Assembly (NCBI GenBank): GCA_037355855.1
Contig: CM074759.1
Span: 124,001-188,000, forward strand
Length of the DNA: 64,000 nt
DNA from: Pseudo-nitzschia pungens
Taxonomy: Eukaryota; Bacillariophyta; Bacillariophyceae; Bacillariales; Bacillariaceae
Direction of reading: 5' to 3'
Position numbers and translations under genes: made by a program. How positions within the stretch are numbered: position 1 is the first letter of the stretch; each line of letters opens with the position of its first letter. The notes under the pieces were generated by a model. That model ran no database searches, was not told where the DNA came from, and worked only from the letters and a program-made list of their open reading frames with translations. Below, one piece after another: positions 32,361 to 41,809 of the stretch.

Positions 32361-34421
32361 AGAAGCATTAGCAGGTTCACTTTGAATTGTTGTTTGACTC
32401 AAAGCACTGCCATTGAGCGGTTGCTGTCTGCTACTATTAGTTGTTGGTTGGTGTTTGAAACATCGAAATGCATGGCAAAGTATGGAAAGAATATGAATGT
32501 GAATGGTAATGGTAATATCAATAATAGTAATAATGTTGCCCGCAAACAGTGCGGCCTTTTGTGTCTCTCGTTGTCGTTGTTTCGCGCTTCTTGGTTATCA
32601 CCGATTGCCATGATGAAGGACGACCATGCCCGAAAATCTATTGGGATTGGATCGCCCGACATTGTTTCACCGGGAAGGGGTACTCGTATCAATTCATTGT
32701 TTTGGTATCCAGGAATTGTGCCGTGTACCGGTGCGTCTGATAAATGTCACGCAACCCCGTAGCGACCCCCCGTGGCAACCTCATTTGTGTGCAAATTGAA
32801 CACGACATATGTTTGCATCACCTTGCGTCGCACAACCCATACGTTGTATGTGGTTGCGAAAATCAGTCTATGCGGTTGCGAAAATCAATGTCCTACTATT
32901 CTGAAACAATTCATATGTGGTTGCGAAAATCAATGTCCTCTGCAGCTCTGTTTTGACGACATTATTGGGAATAGGTGAATGACGTTCCTGGATCCTTGGT
33001 CTTATCCTAGCCAAGTGGTTATAAGTGTTGTGGATTTTCGACTTCGGTGGTGCATTCCTGATAAAATTCGATGTCATTCTTTTTCTGGCTGCCTTCCCAT
33101 GTTTCCTCTTTGCTTTTTGGTAGCTGGCTTTTGCTGACAATTGCTTGCTTGTCATTGCTGTCGTGGAGTGGATCGTTGGTATCGATCGTAAGGGGGAATG
33201 AATGAATACCACACCGGACACCGGCTTGGAATTGATCGTAAGGGGGGGCGACTACCACACCGGCTTATCGTACACTTGGATCTTCGGAATGAATGAATAC
33301 CACACCGGCTTGGAATCGATCGTAAGGGAAATGAATGAATAACCACACCGGCTTGAAGCGTACGCTTGGATCTTCTGATCGCAGGGGTTACAGCGACACG
33401 GGCTCGGACTCAATGAATCGTAGGGTTCAATCGATCCAATCGCAGACGAAGACACGGGCTAGTAGGAATCCAAGAAACAAATAACACTGCCGCTGTCATC
33501 TTCCTCCCACGTCACGAAAACAAAGAACTTGAGCCTGTTGAAGTCCTACCAGTTATGGATGCAGATTTATTGCTTTCAAGACGACGTATATGTTTGGGGG
33601 CCAAGTCAAACAATATCTTTCCAGCAAACAATCTCTCGTCCAATGGGGGTAATTACTGGTACGTGTAAAATCTTACTCATTCTTTTTCCAGAAAAGGTTG
33701 TTCTTCGGACTAAAGTACAGTGAGCCAAGAGCCTAAGGTTACCGTAGGGGTTCTCTTCGTTCTCGGGACGGGACGGAGTGCGATGAAGCAACTCTGCTCA
33801 AAATAAGTCGGATTGCGAATCGAAACAGCAGTGATTTGTGTCATTCCTGGCACATTGTTCTTCGATGAATGCATGCGCTCTCATAGCGTCGACTGGAAGT
33901 CTTAGTGTATTTCTCGTTGAACTTGTAGACACTAAATTAACCAGAAGTCTTGCCGCCCCTTCGGTCCTCTCGCATGCCGGTGCCGGTACCGGTACCGTAC
34001 GGTAGTGTATGTCCATTCTTCAAGGCTCCAACAGGCACTGCACCCCCTGGTGGAGGTTCGTTGGAGGGAACAACAGTATTACCGTACCGGTACAGTAAGG
34101 TTATCCAGATTTTCTTCCATTTTTTGCTTGATTGATCGGTGTAATTAATTAAGGTTTACCGTACTCGTAATCTTATCGTTCGAACGCTCGTGACCTTGCC
34201 ATTTCAGTCGTTAGTCAAGTGAAAATCTCAGTCGTGCGTACCACTACCGTACTCGTACGGTTGCGTTCTTGTAGATCGATCGACCTTCAGCCACACGATA
34301 AGATTTACTCATACCAATACAGGCACGTAAGCAGCCATTATTTTTTTCTTCGGTTTGCTTTTCGTCCAAATTTTCTACGAAGTAAGGTTTACTGTAGTAA
34401 TCCGAAGTTTTCTCGGATGAG
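32361..34421. other. Intergenic region with short direct repeats
   Basis: No gene supported. A GGTTGCGAAAATCA unit occurs three times at 32850-32935 and a degenerate ~55-bp unit at 33170-33440 (listed separately). CCGGTACCGGTACCGTACGG words lie at 33977-34002 and 34085-34100. Confidence 0.5.
33180..33440. repeat. Degenerate tandem repeat GATCGTAAGGG...AATGAATACCACACCGGCTTGG
   Basis: Four or five imperfect units share GAATGAATGAATACCACACC, CGGCTTGGAAT and ATCGTAAGGG. Later units carry CGTACGCTTGGATCTTC. Unit length varies from about 50 to 75 bp. Confidence 0.7.
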
Positions 34422-34750
34422 CACGTGCACTCGCGGATGAGCACGTGCACTCGCACCTAAGTAATAATTTGAAAAAGTGCCCGCAATGGAAAAAATGAGT
34501 GTCATTTCTTTAGTAATCGAGTTATTTCTTTGGTAATGAATTGCATTTCTTTGGCAATGAATTGCATTACTTTGGAATTGCTTGGAATTAATCCTCCCAG
34601 AACGCACAAGGGCACTCACCGGAAAGGGACAAAGCATATGCCAAAATAAGGCTGAGAATGGTCAAATGGACCCATTTCTTGCCAGAGAGCACGCCATGCT
34701 GAATATTGAGGCTGTAGATGCCAAAATCAGACTTGTAGAACAGAAAAAAG

Positions 34751-34935
34751 AGCTTGTAGACATGTAGAAAATTTGCGCGTAGAAACACTCGTAGAAGCAC
34801 AAAAATCGGTAGAGAAAATGCGCTTGTAGACATGTAGAAAATTTGCGCGTAGAAACACTCGTAGAAGCACAAAAATCGGTAGAGAAAATGCGCTTGTAGA
34901 CATGTAGAAAATTTGCGCGTAGAAACACTCGTAGA
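34751..34935. repeat. Tandem 70-bp repeat (about 2.6 units) after the recombinase stop
   Basis: The unit CTTGTAGACATGTAGAAAAT... repeats with a 70-bp period at 34755, 34825 and 34895, nearly without mismatches. It starts within 15 bp of the recombinase stop codon, on the 3' side. Minus-strand frames across it are open but repeat-driven. Confidence 0.92.
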
Positions 34936-34948
34936 AAGCACAACATCA

Positions 34949-37900
34949 TTAGTATTGTGAAAAATGGTCCTCGTGTCCTCTTCGATGAACACGTGCAGGA
35001 GGACACGGTTCAGCACCTTCAGGGGATTGATCAGACTCAAAAAAAGAGACTCGTCTATATTCTCTTCGTCTGGGTGATAGACGTCGTTCCTCATAGTGGT
35101 GGTAGTGATTATCACCAAAAGAGACACGGCGAGGGCGTTCTCGCCACCGGGAGCGTTCGTGATGAGTGAATTCTTCTGGAACATAATCTCCATAAGCCAC
35201 AGACGCCCGACGGGCTCCCCTTTCGATCAGTGTGGGGCGAAGTTCTTGACGAGGGCGTTCTTGACGAGGGCGTTCTTGACGAGGGCGTTCTTGACGGGCA
35301 TAATAAGAAGAAGAGGGGTGACGAGTTGTTGCTCTCCTTTCTCGGTACTCAGGAGAATGCTCGTAATAGGACAAAGAGCGAGGGCGGTAGTAATCCTCGT
35401 GGTAGTATTGCTCCTCATGATATTTGCGCTCGTTGTAGTAGTCTCTATCTTCAGGAGGATATGACATGCGACGACGAGGAGGAGGGCGATAGGGGCTCCA
35501 TTCCTCATGTCGTTGATTTGTAACATCAGAAAAAGGCTTGGGAGGGGCAGACGATCCTTCTTGAGATTCTGTCACAGTGATATTGGATGGAATACCGGCG
35601 TTTCTTGCTTCTGCTGGTACCTCAAATCTCTGCGTCATCAAACCCAGATCTCCAGCAGCTTGATCGGAAGAACACTTGCTGCCATCAATGAAGGAATCTA
35701 GTGTTTTGATTGTTCCAAGAGGGGAATCACTGAAGGGGTCTGAAGAATCTTGGAGAAACTGATCAATGGCGGCTTGTTGTTCATCTGCAGGAGCCACCAA
35801 AAAATCCTCCGTAGGCTTCGATGGCGGTGGCTTCTTCGATGGCGGTGGCTTCTTCGATGGCGGTGGCTTCTTCGATGGCGGTGGCTTCTTTGATGGCGGT
35901 GGCTTCTTTGATGGTGGTGGCAGCTTCTTCAGGTCGGCTCGTATCTTTGAAGGGGAGCCATGCTTTGCCACAATTGCCTTATCAAAAGCCTCCTGATTGG
36001 GTTCCATGTAATTCATAGTCGTAGTGATATGCGAATGGCCACCAATAGTTTTCAACACAGCTGTGTTTACCCCACCATTTACAGCAGTAGAGATAGCGCC
36101 ACGGCGCTTTCCATGTGCCGTACACTTCTCTGGATTCGTGTAGCCACTCCACTTAGCAATCAGCTTCATTTTTGTATTTACGCCGTGCTTGCCAATCACT
36201 TTGCTCGCAAACGGACTCAGTCTCCATGCCTTTCCTTGCTTTTGCCATTCCTGCAAAAAAACAAAAAGAGGGACGCGAAAACAGAAATTGTGAGCAAGAA
36301 AACTCCAGCAAATCATGTAGAAACACAATACAAAAATTTACCGAGATCTGTTGCTTTGACGCAGGTTTCCGGAAGATCCGATTAGGCCCTTCACAGTCAT
36401 CAGGAATCCAAGAAAGGAGTTTCAGTGTAGTTTGGTAGCAGGACATGGGATGGCGATTGAAAGGACAGGGGAGAATCTTCTTCTTGTTATTACCATCCTC
36501 GCGTGTTGGATTGCGAAGTGAGAGAGTATTTTGTTTCTGCCCAGTATAATTGTCCTTCAAGCGAACGTAAGGGATACCTTTGAAGGCACCTGAAGAAATA
36601 TTACCGAGTTCGAAGTCTTCTTTTACAAGCTGTGTGGGTTCTTTGCAGCCACGAAGAGCGCATTCAAACAGGAGATTCTCCAGGGCACACCAGACAAAGT
36701 GCTCGTCGTTGTTGAAAGGATCCAGTGGGTTGTTGGGATCTTTGATAGCTTGCCATCGCTTCTTGAACCAGGCCGGATCGAAAGACGCCTTGTTGGGGAG
36801 GGTACCGTACAGAGTCCTGTGTTCCAACACGATTTCACAGTTTCTCTTCCAATACGCGTGCAGTTCCCCTTGAGCATTGAAGTCCTTCTTAAAAGAATAT
36901 GTGATACCATTTTTACTGAAGACAGCAAAAAGCCGTTTGTACATGGTTTCGAGACTGCTCATTTCAAACTGGGCTTCAGCCCAAAGCTTGGGGTCCTTGG
37001 ATATATCAACGTCGCGATATTCTTTCTTGTAGAGTGTCAATGCATGAACAATCAAGCATTTGTTCAAGACTGACTTCTTCAATGGACTGATAGGGGCGCG
37101 ACATTCAATATAGAGACGTCGAGTCTTGACAGCAGGACACTCTGGATCAGGAATGGTATCTGCAAGTGAGCCCAACTGTGGATGCTTTTCCAATGATTGG
37201 AAGAACTCAAACTCGTCTACCAACTTTGCCCTCTCGTAAGCCTTGGTATTGAACTGAAGGCCCATAATCTCCTCTGTCTGCGTCCCAAACGCAACTGGGT
37301 TCTCAGCAATACCCTTTAGAATCGCTGCCAGGGAGAACACTCCATCAACTACACGACCCTCCTCAGCGGCTGTCGGCAGTTGAAGCTCTTGAACCTCAAT
37401 ACCAGCTGCCGCATCTTCAATCGGAGTGTCCTTGTTCGAAGATGGTGGCGGGGTAGTAGTAGTAGTAGTGGGAGGAGAATTGCTCGCTGTAGTAGAATCG
37501 ATTGTCGTAGTAGTCGTAGTCGACCCTGTCTCAATCGCAGCAGTGGTGGCCGGAGCAGTAGTAGTAGTAGTAGCGGGAGCAGTGGCCGGAGAAGTAGTAG
37601 TAGCGGGAGGAGCAGTGGCCGGAGCAGTGGCCGGAGCAGTGGCCGCAGCAGTGGCCGGAGCAGTGGCCGGAGCAGTAGTAGTAGCAGGAGCAGCAGTGGT
37701 GGTCGGGGCAGCAATGGGTGCGTTCGAAACAGGAGGGAGACGAGTGCGCCGGCGGCATTTCTTCTGTCCTTTTCCAATGATGATAGGAGGAGAAGTAGCC
37801 GGAGGGGGGGCCTTCTTCTTCTTGTATGGGTTCTTCCTTGTTGGCTTTTTTGGTGCTCCAGAGCGTTGTTGTGTTCTTGTTGATGCTGGTGGAGCAGATG

Positions 37901-37979
37901 AGGACCGAGTCCGGCAAGCAGTGGCTGTAGAAGAAGATCGAGTTTGACGATCAGTAACATTTTGAATAGGCCTCACCAT
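34949..37979 (-). CDS. Crypton-like tyrosine recombinase (two exons)
   Basis: The exons are 36342-37979 and 34949-36250, with a 91-bp GT-AG intron in phase 0, giving about 979 residues. Residues 1-100 are basic (PTRKNPYKKKKAPPPATSP, GKGQKKCRRR). Residues 100-210 are an Ala/Thr/Pro low-complexity stretch. Residues 230-540 hold a core-binding-like and catalytic region. Residues matching the tyrosine-recombinase set are Arg443 (ECALRGCKEPTQL), His592-x-x-Arg595 (CTAHGKRRGA), His618 (IGGHSHITTT) and Tyr627 (MNYMEP). The nine-residue His-to-Tyr spacing is the family standard. The tail has six KKPPPS repeats, RQERP repeats and an Arg-rich region. Such enzymes move Crypton elements by site-specific recombination through a Tyr-DNA link. 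The intact frame suggests recent activity. ATG 37979 is the first in frame. Confidence 0.82.
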
Positions 37980-38071
37980 GGTGGGTGCTGCAACGAAATA
38001 AAAAAGTGTTGTTGTGAGTAACCGGAATGAATCGAGAAGAAGCAAAAATGGAAAAAGTACTCCCTCCTCGA

Positions 38072-38121
38072 ACTGGCTGCTGTTTATACTCGGCTAGCGC
38101 CTCGTACAAACAGCAGCCAGT
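38072..38121. repeat. Hairpin H1 (14-bp arms) with CTCGGCTAGCGCCTCG core
   Basis: Arms ACTGGCTGCTGTTT (38072-38085) and AAACAGCAGCCAGT (38108-38121) are perfectly complementary. The loop contains CTCGGCTAGCGCCTCG. The left flank is CCTCCTCGA, the right flank ACTCGGA. It lies about 95 bp upstream of the recombinase start. Confidence 0.92.
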
Positions 38122-38920
38122 ACTCGGATATCGTTGAAACTTACCAGTGAAGAGCTGCTGAATCCCATGGTCAAAAGCAAAAAGCGTTTGTGTGAGAAAA
38201 CAAAATTGCTGCCGATCGAGAAGCAACCACAGAAAACAATGTCGACAGGGACAAAATGCTCCCAAAAGGACGCAAAACACACCTAAACACACCGTTGCAC
38301 TTACAGACTAGTTTAGAACACTTGGACGCAGTTGAAATAGGATGGAAACACTTGAAAAGGCAAAATCCCATGGTCGAGGGTGTTTGCAAATCGTTATTTC
38401 GAAAATTATGAATTGCGCTCTGCTTGAAATCCAAGCAAAAAAGAACGTGTTAGACCGTGTTAAGTTAAAAATACGGGGTTGCTGTACACAGATTTCAATC
38501 CCGCCTGTTGGATCTCTCTTAATGCGCGCAGGGGAGTGCGCACGACTCGTTTGCTCAAAGCACGGAGTTGTGTGTGAAAATCGTCCTCTCATTACTCTCC
38601 TACACACCACTGTGTACTGCTCACCTACAGAGTCCCACAACAAAAAACAAACTTATTTCTTTAGTAACATTCTCCAATTTTCATGTACGTATACGTAAAA
38701 TTGCAGTACAAGTTTTCATGCACCGGGATCAAAAATACAGTACTGATACGTAATACAGTAAGGTTACTGCTGCAAATTTTCGTGTACCGGTATCGAAAAC
38801 ACCCTGCAGCAGCAACAAGCAGCAAGCAACGCTTGCTGGCAACAGTCCCCTCCCTTTGTGCTCACCTCGAAACTTCGGATTACGCAACTAATATACCTAA
38901 CCTCCTTAACCTCCTCCTCG

Positions 38921-39023
38921 TGGTCCCCAGAAACAGCGCTGCAACATCCCCGGCTCTTTCTTTCCCTCGGCTAGCGCCTCGGAGAAAGAGCAGGGGATGT
39001 TGCAGCGCTGTTTCTGGGGACCA
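38921..39023. repeat. Hairpin H2 (31 + 9-bp arms) with CTCGGCTAGCGCCTCGG core
   Basis: The outer 31 bp (TGGTCCCCAGAAACAGCGCT...) are perfectly complementary, then one mismatch, then GCTCTTTCT/AGAAAGAGC. The central loop has the same CTCGGCTAGCGCCTCGG as H1 although the arms are unrelated. Flanks are CTCCTCG on the left and CTCGGAG on the right. Confidence 0.95.
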
Positions 39024-39035
39024 CTCGGAGTCGGA

Positions 39036-39129
39036 TTGGTTGGCACGTGTCACACCGTAAGTATTGAAATATTCCTCGGCGCGCGCGCCTCGGAATATTC
39101 AACACTTACGGTGGACACGTGCCAACCAA
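39036..39129. repeat. Hairpin H3 (about 37-bp arms) with CCTCGGCGCGCGCGCCTCGG centre
   Basis: Arms starting TTGGTTGGCACGTGTC pair with about four mismatches or bulges. The centre is GC-only between two CCTCGG motifs. The left flank ACTCGGAG is shared with the right flank of H2, 13 bp away. The outer arm sequence recurs next to the truncated element at 29319-29336. Confidence 0.93.
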
Positions 39130-39558
39130 AACAGGAGGTCGGTATATTACTTACAGTAACTTACGTCTACCTAGTTGTACGTAAGGCTTACGTACGGTAC
39201 TGTTAGATTTTGTGCGAGCGCCATCGTTTACTTCACGTAATCTTGTCCGAAGCGATTGATTCATTCATTCATTCCGATGGACGGATGAGTGATGATTGAT
39301 TGATTGATTGATTGATTGATTCGACGGCAGACGGCATCCTTCATACGGTAAGTTAATTTACCTAAGGTTACCTCCTTCCGTTCATGATCGATATTCAATA
39401 TTGCAGTGCGAGCGGAACGATTTCGAACAGAACACAGAGGACCGGTAAACCTTAATTACAAAACGAGGTTCGTTGATCAAGAACACAATACGGTACCGTA
39501 CGTTGCAACTCACTCACTCACTCACTCACTCACTCCCCCAGTTCCGTAGCAGAATACT
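39130..39558. other. Spacer with microsatellites before the pseudouridine synthase gene
   Basis: It contains (GATT)n at 39292-39322 and (CACT)n at 39512-39535, about 25 bp before the start codon, plus TACGGTACCGTACG words. No gene. Confidence 0.6.
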
Positions 39559-41219
39559 ATGAGAAGAAACCAGATCGGTCTTCTTCTCTGGATGGTAGTA
39601 GCAGCTGTTGTATCCCCATCCGTCGCTGGTCTTGTCGTATCCTCGTGCCGGGCAGCCTCGTTTCCGACTCTGGTACGCCACCTCCGCCCTGGCAACACGT
39701 GCCGCGCACGAACTTTCGGGACGGTGCTTGGACGCGTCACTGGTTCCGATTCCACAACGACGGCAGCCACAACCCTTCCAGCGACTTGCGCTTCGACGTC
39801 CGCTTTCACCCGTGTCATGGCAATGTCCTCTAGAAGCAGCGGCGGCGGCGGCGAGCCCTCCGCTTCCCGCTCCAAGAAACGACCCCGCGAGGGCAGCGGT
39901 TCCCTCTCCGCCGTTGCCACTCCCGACGGTGCCGAACGGGAACAGGAACAGGAACAGGATCCACAAAAACAAGAACCCCTCTACCTGGAGGAAGGCCTCT
40001 TTGCCGTGAACAAGCCACTGGGATGGACCTCCCAGGACGTGGTGGGCAAACTCCGCCACGTCCTCGAAAAAGACGCCAGGACGAGGGGCGCTCCCGATCG
40101 CCGAACCAAGCGCCGCAAGCCGTGGATGAAGGTTGGGCACGGCGGGACCCTCGATCCACTCGCTACGGGGGTATTGGTCTGCGGTGTCGGATCGGGGACC
40201 CGCAACCTCCAAAAGTATCTCGTGGGATCCAAGGGGTACAGGGCCGAGGTCACGCTCGGATACCAGACCACGACCCTCGACGCGGATCCGACCGGGAGCG
40301 TCGTCGAGGAGAAATCCTTTGACCACGTCGTGTCGTGGGACGAAATCGATAGGGTCCTGCAGTCCGAGTTCACGGGAACCATTCAACAGGTCCCGCCCAT
40401 TTTCAGGTGAGTGTTTCTCGATCGAGGGGAACCGAGTCGTGCGGAAAATATTATATGGATAATGGATAATGGATTTCGATTGGTTTGCGAGGAAATTTGC
40501 AATTGATTGAACGAGGAGGAGGATGGAACCGGTCGACACAATCAATCATCTGCGGAACTGCCGAGGAACTCTGCTGACGGCCTCGCTCTGTCGTTCTCTA
40601 TTCGTCCAAAAGGTTACTAATCCTTTCTACCCTATCCTATTACACGTGCTATGATATCGTTTGGGCAAAAATTGCCATCTCTTTTTTCGACTCTATTTCC
40701 ATTGGATTGAAAAAAAAAAACAACAACAACACGCAAAGTGCCCTGAAACGCGACGGGAAAAAACTCTACGAACTGGGCCGCAAGGGTCAGACCGCGGAAG
40801 ACCTCAAGATCGAACCCCGAGAGGTGGTCATCTACGATCTGAAACTGGTCCGGCCGAAAGACGACAGCAACAAAGACAACAAAAAGCCCATCCAGAAATT
40901 CGTGATCGACGTTGAGTGTGGCGGCGGGACGTACATTCGGTCGCTGGTGAGAGACATTGGCATCGCGATGGGTACGGTGGCCACCATGACGGCCCTGGAG
41001 CGCACCAAGCAGGGACGCTTTCTGCCCGAGCACTGCGTTCCCTATCGAATTGATGACGACGGCGACGGCGACGTTGCACCGACCGTGAACGAAAAGGGTG
41101 TCATTGTCATCGACAAAAAGGCGGACTGCAATTGGACCGTCGAGACCATCACGAAAGCCGTTCGCGATTGCCGAAACACGGTGCTTGCGGACGATGGAGA
41201 CGACGGATTGAAAGGCTAG
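39559..41219 (+). CDS. truB-like: TruB-type tRNA pseudouridine synthase, probably organellar (two exons)
   Basis: The exons are 39559-40406 and 40739-41219; the 332-bp GT-AG intron splits the Ser codon in QQVPPIFS-ALK. The product of 442 residues isomerises a uridine, classically U55 in the T loop of tRNA. The TruB core starts at LYLEEGLFAVNKPLGWTSQDVV (about 141). The catalytic motif is KVGHGGTLDPLATGVL with nucleophile Asp199. Further family blocks are GSKGYRAEVTLGYQTTTLDADPTG, FTGTIQQVPPIFS, KRDGKKLYELGRKGQ and CGGGTYIRSLVRDIG. The ~140-residue N-terminal extension has a hydrophobic segment (IGLLLWMVVAAVVSPSVAG) and then a Ser/Thr/Arg-rich stretch, which suggests import into the plastid (or mitochondrion) and predicts action on organellar tRNA. 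Confidence 0.93.
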
Positions 41220-41809
41220 ACTATACTAGACTAGACTAGTAGACTACTACGAAGTTGTCGGTTTGCAGTTTGTCTTCTCGCAGCAGGGAACCCTTATTCG
41301 TCCACGGGGGTGCGGATCTGCGGAAAAGTGCTGCATCATGCATCTGATTGATTGCTTAGGCGACTGGGTCGCAGTGCAGCGAAACCAAGCAAAGCAAAGC
41401 CGTTGCCTTTTTTCCCGGGAGATGCCAAGCGCGGGCCAAACACACTCCGTCGTTTTTCAAAAATCCCCTTGTCAAAAAAAAAAGTGTGGGGAATTGCGGT
41501 ATCAAGTAGCAATACAGATACACTGCACAACCTAGAACAATTTATTATTATTTCTATTCTACTTCGTTTGTACGTCACACGCTAAGCACGTTGAACGTCT
41601 GGCCAAGTAACAACACTAGATTTGCGGTTATAAATTTTGAACGCAAAAAATCAACAACTAACAGCTACGTACTCGAGTCCGGAATCCGAAATCATAACAA
41701 TGCATACATATCCCTTGCAACATAGACACCGAATCTGAAGTTGGTGGATTATTGTTGGCGCTTGGTACCACGAGAGAGAAAGAGAGATAGAGAGAGACAG
41801 CGATAGCTC
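41220..41809. other. Intergenic spacer between convergent genes
   Basis: ACTAGACTAGACTAGTAGAC repeats at 41222-41250 and a GAGAGAAAGAGAGATAGAGAG purine run at 41770-41800. No gene supported. Confidence 0.6.

Larger units (their letters stand above)
34422..39129 (-). mobile_element. Crypton-like tyrosine-recombinase element, full copy
   Basis: Read on the minus strand, it runs from TTGGTTGGCACGTGTCC (39129) through three hairpins and the two-exon recombinase gene to tandem 70-bp repeats and two GAGTGCACGTGCTC units (34420-34450). No terminal inverted repeats spanning the whole element were found, as expected for Cryptons. The proposed termini rest on shared sequence with the truncated copy at 29326-30572, so they may be off by tens to hundreds of bases. 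Confidence 0.5.
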
